In this document: positions 23,701 through 31,278 of the stretch, one piece after another
How the letters are laid out: each line of letters starts with the position of its first letter
Position numbering within the stretch: position 1 is the first letter of the stretch
DNA from: Syngnathus acus
Taxonomy: Eukaryota; Chordata; Actinopteri; Syngnathiformes; Syngnathidae
Direction of reading: 5' to 3'
Length of the DNA: 64,000 bases
NCBI RefSeq assembly: GCF_901709675.1
Contig: NC_051102.1
Coordinates: 340,912-404,911, forward strand
Notes under the pieces: model-generated
The model's input: the letters and a program-made list of their open reading frames with translations, nothing else
What the model was told of the DNA's origin: nothing
Database searches by the model: none
Made by a program: the position numbers and the translations under genes

Positions 23701-26001
23701 AACAAAAATGTCATACATTCTGGATTCATTACAAATCAACTGAAATATTGCAAGCCTTTTATTACTTTAATATTGCTGATTATGGCATACAGCTTAAGAA
23801 AACTCAAATATCCTATCTCAAAATATTAGAATATCATGAAAAAGAGATGTGAAAACACGAGCATCAACAAGTTGAAGCTTGCCAAGCTAAAAAAGAGAAA
23901 AACAAAATTCAAGCTATAATGTGGATATACCGTGTACACAAAATGCTAATTTGTGACAACAAAATCGGTATAACGTGTGCACCAAATGCAAATTTATTTA
24001 TTTAACATCATTCCTGTCAACAACTTGGATGTATGAGAAAGCAAACATAGCGCATTTTTCCTGGATCGATGTCTTCTACCTTCTCACACTACATTTGCTT
24101 ACCCAGCTGAAGCAACAACTACATATTTCATCCGCACGTTGGCCATCCTCCGCTCAAAGTCAAGCCAAGCCAACTATACATTACCATACTGGCCCAACTT
24201 CAAAACAAATGTCTAATGATGTTCCTGTATTATTTGGTAGGCTTTTATTTTTAAGTTGGCCCTCACAGCGCTTTGGCAGCTCGTTACCATAAATGGATGA
24301 GCAAACCATGATGACTGGCCGTCAATATTAGATAGAAATCCTACTTGAACTATGAGAGTGAGTTGCTCTGAATGACGAGATGTAGATGATTATTTATGAA
24401 CTGACATATGTCTCATCCTCCTGAATTTGCACACTTGCAAGACTGAAAAGATGTAAAAATGCAAGCCTGCTTCTTAGAGTGTTATGCCATGTTTTAATTG
24501 TATTTTGTAGATTTAATTATAAATCATCAGATAAAAAAAATCGAACAAAGGTTTGACTTCTGGGGTTTAGTTCCACGTTAAATTTTGTCTGGGGCAGCAT
24601 AGAAATAGCGCTAAATAATGACAAACCAGAAAAAGACCTGACTCACTTTTAAATCCCCTCTGATGATCTTCCCTTAGTGTTTATCCCCAGAGCGACAAAC
24701 ACTAGTTAACCCCTGAGCCTTGAGTAAAAATCTGCTGCCACCTTGGGAGAAAATGGTCCTATCATCTTGGCACGAAAGCCCAGCGGGACTCGGAAGGGCC
24801 GTTGTGCCCGCTGCATTGATTTACTCGCTGACACCAGAATTGATGAGGAATCGCACTGGCTGCGCTCCAACGGAGGCAGAATGGCTGGGGAGACAAAACC
24901 CAGAAAAGGAGGAGCTCTAGCGGCTATGGCGATGAAGGCGAGGGTGGTCTTGACTTTCACTCCAGAGCCACAACACGACTCGTGCGGTGAAGACAACTCA
25001 ACGGGCTGCGGTGTACTTGTTAAACCGCTGACCTTTAATTCACCATTGTCACCTATCATGTTTCACGTGTATGTCCCCGCTGGCTTTGAGACAGGAATAG
25101 TGAGGGCGGGGTTTGAAGAGAGAGGGGGGGGGGGGGGGGCACCATTGATCCAGTCTGGTCTGTGCTTTAAAACTATGTAAGCACGTTTCTACTTCACAGG
25201 CGTCAATTCACACTCTGAAATCACCTTGAGAAATCTGGTGAGCTGTGATTGGTTGTGACCTGAGACCTGGCAACTGTGATGTCATTTTCAGTCGACAGCA
25301 AGTGGCAAAATGGCCTTCCTGACTTCCTCAGTAAATATGCATGGGCAAAAATTTCATTCAGCGTTAATATTATTATATCGCATCGATTAGTAGAATAGCT
25401 AGATCAACCACTATCATTTGATAACACATCATATTTAAAATGGCTTGATTTGTGCAAGGATGTCAAATTTACGTTTAGATCTATTACAATCGCGTCGGAT
25501 TGATATGAAGGAAAGGTAGGGAAAAGGAATTGGTTTAAGATGGTCACCATGGGTATTATGCACTGACAATTATGGACTTATAAACTGATTGCAATAAATT
25601 TTGCAGACCCTCAAAGTTACGGCTTGTCAATAACCCTCGGACCCCAGTTTGGGAACCGCTGTGCTAGTGGGTGTGACAACAACAGGGACAATAGCAACAG
25701 GGCAGCCCTTGAGCCGCAATGCATGGGCATCATCACACATAGCAAATTCACAGAATCATACATTGACACGTATTTTCTTTTTGCAGCCTTAAACGAGTCA
25801 AAAGGTGACTGCGCTGAAAGCACATTTCACACAATCTACTTTTCGTCTCTCGGGATGCCATAGAACCAAATTCCAACATCTGCATTGTTCTCTGGTGGGA
25901 GACAAAAGTGGCAAAAAGGGTGGGGGAAAGAAATCAAGCATACCTTCAACAGCCAACACCATTGGCACGAGGAGGCTGCACACCCACAGCAAGTATTCCA
26001 T
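2019..26001 (-). CDS. ephb3: EphB-class receptor tyrosine kinase, EPHB3-like; 5' nine coding exons (partial gene)
   Basis: Eph receptors are single-pass membrane kinases that bind ephrins on neighbouring cells and signal in axon guidance, tissue boundaries and angiogenesis. Nine minus-strand exons join in phase: 58, 65, 673, 156, 336, 125, 157, 109 and 53 nt, giving 577 complete codons plus one base. Domains in order: signal peptide (1-19), ephrin-binding domain (about 20-192), Cys-rich region (193-317), FN3-1 (318-430), FN3-2 (430-524), transmembrane helix (about 535-559) and juxtamembrane start (560-577). EPHB3 is favoured over EPHB1/2/4 by NVRQPNQNNWLRT, VDTIAPDESFS, LKLYCNGDGEWMVPVGACTC and the cytoplasmic KQRSGSELEYTEKLQQY. 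A teleost a or b paralogue cannot be distinguished. Kinase, SAM and PDZ-motif exons are outside the window. No stop or frameshift was seen, so the gene looks functional. All introns carry repeats or unique sequence on either strand. Confidence 0.93.
2072..3071. other. ephb3 intron 8: short CA microsatellite only
   Basis: About 1 kb of intron. A C-run followed by a (CA)n tract lies at about 2423-2448. I recognised no mobile element or RNA gene. Confidence 0.6.
3072..3180 (-). CDS. ephb3: ephb3 exon 8: transmembrane helix
   Basis: A 109-nt exon with acceptor gtccag and donor gtaagt. It completes Ser524 and encodes DPQKSVQDQLPLIIGSAS followed by a long hydrophobic run rich in Val, Ile and Ala that ends in VVCL. 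The run spans about residues 535-559 and is the single membrane-spanning helix. QLPLI followed by small residues before the hydrophobic stretch is typical of EphB receptors. It ends with two bases of Lys560. The intron to exon 7 is only 165 bp. Confidence 0.92.
3346..3502 (-). CDS. ephb3: ephb3 exon 7: second half of fibronectin III domain 2
   Basis: A 157-nt exon (acceptor cttccag, donor gtaaga) encoding residues 472-523 plus one base. The hallmark is YVVQVRARTVAGYGRYS, near-invariant in Eph FN3-2. The first residues, GQAMSHTVTSQHSS, correspond to the variable loop of the domain. Confidence 0.92.
3623..4474. mobile_element. TA-flanked MITE, cctcggttt family, copy A
   Basis: The ends are inverted repeats (left gagcctcggtttttgaccac; right reads in towards gaaaaccgaggc) and the element is flanked by TA at 3621-3622 and 4475-4476. 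That suggests a non-autonomous Tc1/mariner-type element. The centre is a roughly 185-bp unit repeated in tandem, starting at 3801 (atcgcgcaac) and 3986. No transposase ORF. Other copies: 5291-6165, 32672-33060 (cut) and 48137-48998. Confidence 0.75.
4568..4885 (-). mobile_element. tRNA-derived SINE
   Basis: Read on the minus strand, the head carries an A-box-like tagtggtagagtgtcc and a B-box-like gggttcaaacccc, as in tRNA-derived SINEs. The body includes the widespread fish motif reading on the plus strand as caatgggtcccatttttata. It ends in a short gttaaagttaaa repeat tail at the left. Partial copies of the body occur inside MITEs at about 9537-9605, 20878-20950 and 58955-59190. It is a SINE head, not a functional tRNA gene. 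Confidence 0.75.
5114..6293. mobile_element. hAT-type MITE (CAGGGGTCACC ends) with a nested MITE
   Basis: The termini are caggggtcaccaacc at the left and ggtgacccctg at the right. An exact 8-bp target duplication, atttaatg, flanks it at 5106-5113 and 6294-6301, the signature of hAT insertion. No transposase ORF. A cctcggttt-family MITE (5291-6165) sits inside and accounts for most of the length. Confidence 0.85.
5291..6165. mobile_element. TA-flanked MITE, cctcggttt family, copy B (nested)
   Basis: It starts cagtcaaacctcggttttcg and ends with the inverse, ccgaggtttgactg. The right flank is ta, but the left is ca, probably a point change. Its centre carries two roughly 185-bp tandem units, as in copy A. 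It is inserted in the hAT-type MITE 5114-6293. Confidence 0.75.
6668..6792 (-). CDS. ephb3: ephb3 exon 6: first half of fibronectin III domain 2
   Basis: A 125-nt exon with acceptor cctccag, after a long pyrimidine tract, and donor gtgagt. It encodes residues 430-471: PSAVPTVHLMRS, then LSLSWLPPEKPNGVILDYEI. The PxxPNGxILDYEI motif is the conserved core of Eph FN3-2. It ends in phase 0 at YHER. Confidence 0.93.
6979..7348 (-). mobile_element. tRNA-headed SINE with (ATCC)n tail
   Basis: An exact 13-bp target duplication, tccagtaagatct, flanks it at 6966-6978 and 7349-7361. On the minus strand the head is tRNA-like, with a B-box-like ggttcgattcc complement near 7290. The tail at the left is a ccatcc repeat. 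The body has the fish-wide motifs gctggagcctatcccagct and gggagaacatgcaaactcc. Several ORFs can be read through it; none is real. Confidence 0.88.
7837..7980. repeat. 72-bp tandem duplication
   Basis: Two adjacent 72-bp units (7837-7908 and 7909-7980), each starting gttataa and ending ctaaa or ttaaa. They differ at roughly ten positions. It looks like a local replication-type duplication in intron 5. Confidence 0.85.
8154..8489 (-). CDS. ephb3: ephb3 exon 5: fibronectin III domain 1
   Basis: A 336-nt exon (acceptor ttgcag, donor gttagt) encoding residues 318-429. Family hallmarks in order: VISSVNETSLSLEW, GGRSDLVYNVVCKKC, CTRCDDNV, RRLGLRQRKVVV, LQAHTRYSFEVQAVNGVSG and VNITTNQA. The CKKC and CTRC cysteines are typical of Eph FN3-1. 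NET and NIT are potential N-glycosylation sites. Confidence 0.95.
8546..8709. repeat. (TAA)n / (TAAAAA)n compound microsatellite
   Basis: Trinucleotide TAA runs surround a central (AAAAAT)n stretch. Long poly-Ile or poly-Asn ORFs on both strands are artefacts of this repeat. Confidence 0.95.
8736..9739. mobile_element. TA-flanked MITE, cgtgtataatacgc family, copy 1
   Basis: The terminal inverted repeats start ccgtttttttccgtgtataa and end in the inverse, with TA at both flanks (8734-8735 and 9740-9741). Sub-terminal motifs gcgcattatacatgggtac recur inside. The interior carries a block (about 9045-9540) nearly identical to the copy at 20177-21079, and a piece of SINE body near 9540-9605. It has no transposase. 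It also contains a segment (about 8875-9040) absent from copy 2. Confidence 0.8.
10246..10333. repeat. (GT)n microsatellite
   Basis: An interrupted GT/TGTGTGC tract in intron 4 of ephb3. Confidence 0.95.
10869..11024 (-). CDS. ephb3: ephb3 exon 4: Cys-rich (EGF/TNFR-like) region
   Basis: A 156-nt exon (acceptor catccag, donor gtgagt) encoding residues 266-317: CIPGTFKSKFGDGSCVACP, SNSRTGARGASVCPCQSGFY and DSDSPDTVCT. The cysteine spacing and the GFYR..SDSP..VCT pattern match the second half of the Eph Cys-rich region. The exon starts and ends in phase 1, as in the family. Confidence 0.94.
11025..14295. other. ephb3 intron 3: nothing recognised
   Basis: About 3.3 kb of AT-rich intron with several A-runs (11719, 12223). 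I recognise no mobile element, RNA gene or exon on either strand. The ORFs here have no family features. Confidence 0.55.
14296..14968 (-). CDS. ephb3: ephb3 exon 3: ephrin-binding domain and first part of the Cys-rich region
   Basis: A 673-nt exon (acceptor cccacag, donor gtatgt) encoding residues 42-265 plus one base. The ephrin-binding jelly roll is complete: WEEVSGYDDSMSPIRTYQVC, NQNNWLRTDYIPRRG, RVYVELKFSVRDC, SIPNIPGSCKETFNLFYYES, VKVDTIAPDESFS, NTKVRSFGPLSKSGFFLAFQ and GACMSLISVRVFFKKC (ending near residue 192). The Cys-rich region then begins with NFAVFPET, TSLVIAPGAC and LYCNGDGEWMVPVGACTC. This exon gives the strongest evidence for EPHB3 rather than another EphB. An ORF reading upstream of 14968 runs into the intron and is not coding there. 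Confidence 0.96.
14969..17393. other. ephb3 intron 2: contains copy A of a duplicated non-coding block
   Basis: About 2.4 kb of intron. Bases 15148-15399 form one copy of a block repeated at 26893-27158. The rest is AT-rich and unrecognised. Confidence 0.65.
15148..15399. repeat. Duplicated non-coding block, copy A
   Basis: This segment aligns in direct orientation with 26893-27158. Shared stretches include atgacatctgat, gaggaataatttgcag, aaaagatgtgaattgcaa, gaaggctatttgacaaac and ggggcagatcattaattg. By eye the two are roughly 85-90% identical; copy B has an extra segment of about 25 bp. I see no terminal repeats or tail. It may be a duplicated regulatory element or an old dispersed repeat. 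Confidence 0.8.
17394..17458 (-). CDS. ephb3: ephb3 exon 2: start of the mature ectodomain
   Basis: A 65-nt exon not visible as an ORF. It was found by looking for the family sequence between exons 1 and 3. Acceptor tttgcag, donor gtgagc. It encodes ETLMDSRWATTELAWTTFPE and SG (residues 20-41), the N-terminal strand of the ephrin-binding domain. ETLMD, ATTELAW and FPESG are Eph hallmarks. It starts in phase 1 and ends in phase 0, joining WEEVSGY of exon 3. Confidence 0.93.
20177..21079. mobile_element. TA-flanked MITE, cgtgtataatacgc family, copy 2 (nested)
   Basis: The same termini as 8736-9739, with TA at 20175-20176 and 21080-21081. Its interior 20395-20885 is nearly base-for-base identical to 9045-9540, so the two copies are young. 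It is inserted in the element 19616-21861. Confidence 0.82.
21173..21490. repeat. 118-bp tandem repeat, about three units
   Basis: The motif gtg(g/a)aagagagctc recurs at 21191, 21309 and 21427, a period of 118 bp. Each unit is GC-rich and includes aggaccgggcgtg and cagccacccgg. The long ORFs on the minus strand here come from this repeat. Immediately right, a 41-bp unit (cttagaaacaaagccgctaa) is duplicated at about 21541 and 21582. Confidence 0.85.
23635..23850. mobile_element. Tc1/mariner-type MITE fragment (left half)
   Basis: It starts after TA (23633-23634) with caggactgtctccgaaaatt, followed by agaatattgtgataaag, a terminal sequence I recognise from a common fish MITE. The matching right end is absent, so the copy is truncated. 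Confidence 0.6.
25944..26001 (-). CDS. ephb3: ephb3 exon 1: start codon and signal peptide
   Basis: 58 coding nt from ATG at 26001 to the donor gtatgc at 25943. They encode MEYLLWVCSLLVPMVLAVE plus one base, a short N-region followed by a hydrophobic core, which is a signal peptide. The start context (gacaATGg, A at -3 and G at +4) is strong. Joining to exon 2 gives VE-ETLMD, the expected Eph junction. An ORF reading past the donor is intronic. The 5' UTR border is not defined by the sequence. Confidence 0.85.
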
Positions 26002-26620
26002 TGTCAGGAGCCAGGCTTTTGTAACATGAATAGAGACCCTCAGGATGGCTGTTGGCTGGCTGGATGGCTGGCTGGCTGGTTGGATGGATGGATGGATGGA
26101 TGGATGGTTGGTGGCTCAAACAGTGATCACCGCTGCGGAGCTTTGTGTTCCTCACTCATACCACGGAGGGCTCCTGTCGCCCCATTCCGGCATCATCCAA
26201 GTGTCTTTTGTTGTTGTTGCTTCTGTTTTTGAACCCCTTGTTACTCAGTCACGTCCCAACATTCCAGTGACTGCGCGCCGTCTCGTTCCCGTGATTTGAC
26301 TTCAGCAGCATCTCACCACGGGCGCATCTCTCTCTTTCTCGCCCTCTCTCTGGGGCTGCTGTCCTCCCACCACACGCACACAGTATTGGGATGGCAGGTG
26401 GGAGGAACCCGTATTCGAAGATGTGCGTACTGGACCAGAGGTTCTGTCCACTTGGCAAGTCCTTTGCTGTTGCGCCACCGTCGGGGGCTGTGCGTCGGAA
26501 TGGCAACACCGGGACGGGGGGCGGATGGGGAGAAGACAAAGGGTTACTTTGCACAGGCTCATAAACAAGTAGCATCCGGTGATGGCTTTCAAAATAATAG
26601 ATGCAGAGACGCAAAAATAA
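26002..26620 (-). promoter_or_regulatory. Presumed ephb3 5' UTR and proximal promoter
   Basis: Sequence directly upstream of the ephb3 start codon. It is more GC- and CpG-rich than its surroundings (about 26250-26530) and carries TC-rich tracts. No TATA box stands out. I assign it only by position; the transcription start is unknown and an upstream non-coding exon is possible. Confidence 0.4.
26045..26108. repeat. GGCT/GGAT tetranucleotide tract 5' of ephb3
   Basis: Mixed (GGCT)n and (GGAT)n repeats begin about 45 bases upstream of the ephb3 ATG, probably inside the 5' UTR. Confidence 0.9.
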
Positions 26621-26892
26621 TATAATCATATTAAAAATATATTTGAGTTGTCACTTTGTTCTACCCACGCCATTTGTTTTACAAAAACGTTTTCTTTACA
26701 AAAAATGCTGTTAAGAATTTTTTGTTTTTTATGTGCCTTTTATGTGTTAAAGCATTTTGTTTATTTGTGAGTGTCATGTAACTATATTTAACTATGCTTG
26801 AAATACCATGGCCGGGAAATACAGGTTTAGATGTTTAGCTCAAATCAAAGTTGTCTGGAACTGCTTTTGCTCTAACAAGCTGATCAGAGCAC

Positions 26893-27158
26893 AAGCAGTG
26901 AGCGCATAAAAAAGTGAAAAATGACATCTGATGTAAAAAGGCACATCCGGCATATTGTGTCGGGTACAGACTGTGAGGAATAATTTGCAGTGAGAAAAGA
27001 TGTGAATTGCAACAATCAGTCTACAAATTCTATTCATTACATGCAGACTATTCATAGAGAACTCTTTTTCTCATGAAAAGACATTTCCACGAATGAAGGC
27101 TATTTGACAAACGTGCCTGGGGCAGATCATTAATTGTAAAAACAAAGTTGTTTTGCAT
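26893..27158. repeat. Duplicated non-coding block, copy B
   Basis: Direct-orientation partner of 15148-15399. It lies about 0.9 kb upstream of the ephb3 start codon. It contains about 25 extra bases around 26950-26975. Confidence 0.8.
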
Positions 27159-30143
27159 GCCATTTGTTCTTAATACCTATGGTAGGTCTCCTGGTAAAGA
27201 CATGATAAAATTGCAGCATCACAGATTTTATTTTTAAAATACCATATTTCAGCACATGTGTATAAAGAATGCTATTGAAAGATGTATTGGCCTTTAACTT
27301 ACCTCTCTATCAATCAGTAGAAAACATTAAGCAAATTAGTTTTAAGGCTTAAAAGGCATATAGATGGCAGCTTAACCGTGTTTTTAAAAAAGTGAATTCA
27401 TATTTATAAAACATTTTTGTCATTGTAAATTATATTTAAATTAAAATATTTGCCACCAGTTTAAACAAAGGAAAGATAAAATGCAAAATATATATTTTTT
27501 GATTGGTTACTAATTAGAAAAAGACACTTATTTACATATTACAGTTACTGTAAATATTTATCAGTTACTTTGTTCCATTAATTGTGAGCTGTTTCTAGTT
27601 AATTGTTCTTCCTGGACTGGGGCAATTAAAAATGAGTCACAAGGAAGCAGCTGCCTGAAAATGACCTCAAGCAGTGATGTCAGACTCACCAAAATCTGAC
27701 GTCATCTCTTCATTGATGACATGTCAGGGCAGCAGAGGCTATCATCACTGTGTCGTTCCATCACTGTATTATTACATCAGGTCTTTTATTTTGTAGTCAA
27801 AGTGGCTATTTACCCCTACAAGTGTGCACTGCTCTTGACAGAGGTGGTCGCTAGTGCTGAAGATGAGGTTGAGCAGGTTTCGTAGCAGGCTGAGCACGGC
27901 CAACATCCCTTGCAGCATTTGTCCATCCAAACAGCAGGCGTGTCGATCAATCGCGGTATTAAATGGACTTTGGAGAGTGTCAATGTAAGCCTAGATAACA
28001 ATGGATAGACAGCACCTCCCGTGGCTTATTGAGTGGCCTTTGAGACTGATACCGCACAACAAAAACCCCATGTGCTCCCACTCACTCATTTGGGTGTAAA
28101 TACAAATTAATCACAACAAAAAGTCAAAGCCTCACACAGTTAAGGCTGCATCGTTAGATTAGGTTTGAACTTTACAGTGTCCGTCACCTTGTCACACAGT
28201 CTTTTATTTCAGTGGTATGGCAGGGTATGGTATTGTATAGTATAGTATAGTATAGTATAGTATAGTATAGTATAGTATAGTATAGTATAGTACAATACAG
28301 TACAGTACAGTACCGTGGTTGGCCGCAAACGGCGAGAATTCGGCCTCTCCCCCCGGAGCTCCCTCCAAAATTTCGCGAAATCTTTCAAAGTGCCTTCAGG
28401 TACCAGGGGTTTGGGTACCAGGGGTGTTGGGTACCAGGGGTGCATTACCAGCTTTGGTCTGCATTGCATTGCATTGCATTGCATTACATAGCATAGCATA
28501 GCATAGCATAGCATAGCATAGCATAGCATAGCATAGCATAGCATAGCATAGCACAGCACAGCACAGCACAGCACAGTACTGTAGTGTGTTGATGTAGGTG
28601 GAACTCTAAAAGCTGAAGCACAAGGCTCCCTTTCAGACTACCTATTCATCAGTCTGTTCTTCCCGCTGTTTTTTCAGTCCCACCAGTCCACCCCACCAGA
28701 TCCTCGTGCCCCGACACACACACAAGCACACACAAACACACAGGCACACACAATATCCTAAACTTAAGATCCCCCATTACTTCATCCCCTCTCCCGCTTC
28801 TTTTATCCCACCCAACCTCAGCAATCCTTTTGGCTTTAGCAATCAGACCACCCTCATCCCCTCCGCCTTCCAACTCTCTTTTGTCCCCTCAGCTTTGTGC
28901 ACTAATTAACTACAGTTCAGTTCCCAGCAGGCTTGGGTCAGCCCACACTGTCGGGGATGTGATTGACAGCTCCCTTTAGCAAGCTGTACAGAAAGTGAGA
29001 AAATGCTATCCTTCTCGTACAGTTAGCCCATCAGTCATTAAGAGCAGGTAAAAAACAAAAAAATACATGGGAATAAGCCGACACCAACAAAACTATGATG
29101 ACTTCACCCAAACGGTGTCTCCGGGTATCATATTTGACTGCTATTACTGTAATAAAGTATTGGAAGCGCGAATGCAAGCAGAGGAAATGAAAAGTAGTGT
29201 CATGGATCGGATGGAGCAGGGCGACCAAATGCAGCTTGGACCAGGGTTTATTGGAGAACACAAACTAACAGACTCGGCAAACTGACATGACTTAACAAAA
29301 CAATAACTTGACTGACCGGGACGTGACACAAGAAGACTGCAGGACATGACGACAGCAAGACAGTACGACAACAAACGTGACGACAGATGAGACGAGAACA
29401 ATCCGACAGGGGTGTGACACGCAGACAGGACTTATATACGAGACAAGTAACTAGAGGCAGTTGACTGTGATTAGTACATAGATTGAGAGTAGACACAGGA
29501 AGGGAGGGGCGAGCACACAGACACTGACAAGTAGATCTGTGGGGTGTTAGTGTTAAGCCGACAAGAAGGGGTTGACAGAATATCTCCCAAAAACTGCGAA
29601 CTGCAAACCACTTGTGAATTATGGAGTTGGCCCTGCACCCCGCCACGCACCGCGTCTGTACAGAGACTCAACAACACATGAGCACCGACGTGCATGTTGT
29701 GCTTGTGCAGCTGCAAGTCTGTCATTAATGTTAAATGAGTGTTCCTCCTCATGTTTTACACGGGGATTCCATGTGTTTCTAATCTGCATGCAAAAATAAA
29801 ATATCAACCAATGTGTAGTCATAACCATAAAATACTTTGGAGGAAAACCAAAGGACTTGTTCATTTTATTTATTTAAATAAGCCTTTTTTTATGCAGGTA
29901 AGGCAAATGAGAACAGATTGTGAGAGAATGAAGAAGTTAATAAAAATTGCTGGAACAGAGAACGTGATTGGTGTTAAGCATGGTGAACAGTGACGATAAG
30001 TTCAAAAGAAATTCTGGAAATATAAAATTTTTCTCAAAGGAATGATTAAAAAGTAGGAAGGTGCTCATTATGATAGAGCAGTTCTAAATCTCGGCAATAT
30101 ATGACCACTGTTGAACAAAAAAAGTTGGAGCGTTCTATTAGAG
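27159..30143. other. Intergenic: pentanucleotide arrays, otherwise little
   Basis: No gene seen. It holds pentanucleotide arrays (28234-28300 and 28460-28578). Around 29220-29430 is a stretch (gggtttattggagaacac, then many cgaca/gacat words) that resembles fish dispersed repeats and loosely the unique segment in MITE copy 1 (8875-9040). 27159-28230 is AT-rich and unrecognised. Confidence 0.5.
28234..28578. repeat. Paired pentanucleotide arrays around a 150-bp spacer
   Basis: (TATAG)n passing into (TACAG)n at 28234-28313, then unique GC-rich sequence containing three copies of accaggggt, then (GCATT)n, (GCATA)n and (GCACA)n at about 28460-28578. All have a period of five. Confidence 0.9.
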
Positions 30144-30344
30144 CAGGGGTGGGCAATTTCGGTCCTCGAGGGCCAGTGTCCTGCATGTTTTCTATGTCAC
30201 CCTTTTGCAACACACCTGATTCAAATGGTCAGATAATTAGCAAGGTCTGCAGAAGCTGGATAACAATCCTGATCATTTGAATCAGGTGTGTTGCAGCAGG
30301 AAGACCTATAAAACATGCAGGACACCGGCCCTCGAGGACCCCTG
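30144..30344. mobile_element. hAT-type MITE (caggggtgggcaa ends)
   Basis: A 201-bp element starting caggggtgggcaatttcggt and ending in the imperfect inverse (ctcgaggacccctg). It is internally palindromic around aacacacctgattcaaatg. The 8-bp flanks tattagag and catcagag match at six of eight positions, consistent with an aged hAT target duplication. Confidence 0.8.
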
Positions 30345-30438
30345 CATCAGAGCCAACTGCCAATAGTCTCAGCATTTTTATCTTTTACACTTGTCCCTTA
30401 TTTTCACCTAAATCATTTTAAATCTTTATGCATAATAC

Positions 30439-31278
30439 TGAAGGAATGGGGTCGAAATACAAAAAGTCCTGCCTAGCTACAAAAACAGATATGCTCAAAC
30501 CTCATTGAATAAAGTACATAAGCAGACAAGTATATTCACATATTAAATCAATAAAAGAAACATTTTAAGCATATAATTATACCTGCACACCAAATCAATA
30601 AAGAAGACATAACTAGACATTTTTGATGGGTGGTAATGACAAAGGTTTTTATAACTTTATGATCTGATATGTATTTCTGTTTTCAAGAAAGTACAATACA
30701 GCGCTGGGCCTTTCGTGCGACCATGCTCAAGAACAGAAAGTCTCCATTCAGAAAAGGCAACGTTCAAGGTTCTTTGATCAGCTTATATTCAGTTGCACAT
30801 GCCAGTGTGGGCCGAGTTTGATGGGTGATGAGTCAGGGGGTGTGGCAAGTTCGCAGGAGAGTTTGATTCCATGGGAGTGGGTGCTGGTTCGGTGAGAGCT
30901 GGTTCCGTGGGGGTGGGTGCTGATTATGGGCGATTCGGTGTGTGTGGGGGCTGTTGTTTTCCATCCCGTCTTTCGGCCTTGGCGATCTCCTTTGGCCGGG
31001 TTCTTGGTTGTTTTCCTCCTGCCGCTCTTCCTCTGGCACCTCTACCGGTTTTATCTCCAAGTGTCTTTCCTGTAAACCATTCTTGCACATAGTACATCCA
31101 CTTCGCCCACTGTCGCACACCGCCCATTCATCATTCTTTCAATTTGTCATTTTGTACGGAATTATGTGAGCTTTTGGCTGTGACATCATCAATTTATTAA
31201 TGTTGTATTCAATGAGGTTTGAGCATATCTGTTTTTGTAGCTAGGCAGGACTTTTTGTATTTCGACCCCATTCCTTCA
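30439..31278. mobile_element. Unclassified element with about 73-bp perfect inverted ends
   Basis: Left end tgaaggaatggggtcgaaat and the right end its exact inverse, continuing for about 73 bp each. The 4-bp flank atac occurs on both sides (30435-30438 and 31279-31282). The ends are TG...CA, but the long inverted repeat argues against a solo LTR. The interior 30676-31190 is related to 56733-57190. No transposase recognised. Confidence 0.65.

Larger units (their letters stand above)
17459..25943. other. ephb3 intron 1: large, with nested MITEs
   Basis: About 8.5 kb. It holds a TA-flanked element (19616-21861) with another MITE inside, a Tc1/mariner-type MITE fragment (23635-about 23850), a C/CCA-rich tract (about 23228-23262) and a 16-base G-run (about 25124-25139). 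Stretches 17459-19615, 21862-23634 and 23850-25943 show nothing I recognise. Confidence 0.65.

Noticed and set aside
24743-25180. 145-codon plus-strand ORF in intron 1
   Set aside because: No recognisable domain; it ends in a poly-G run and overlaps other unrelated frames.
28209-28578. Candidate CRISPR-like or other spaced-repeat array
   Set aside because: Simple pentanucleotide microsatellites in a vertebrate genome, without spacers.
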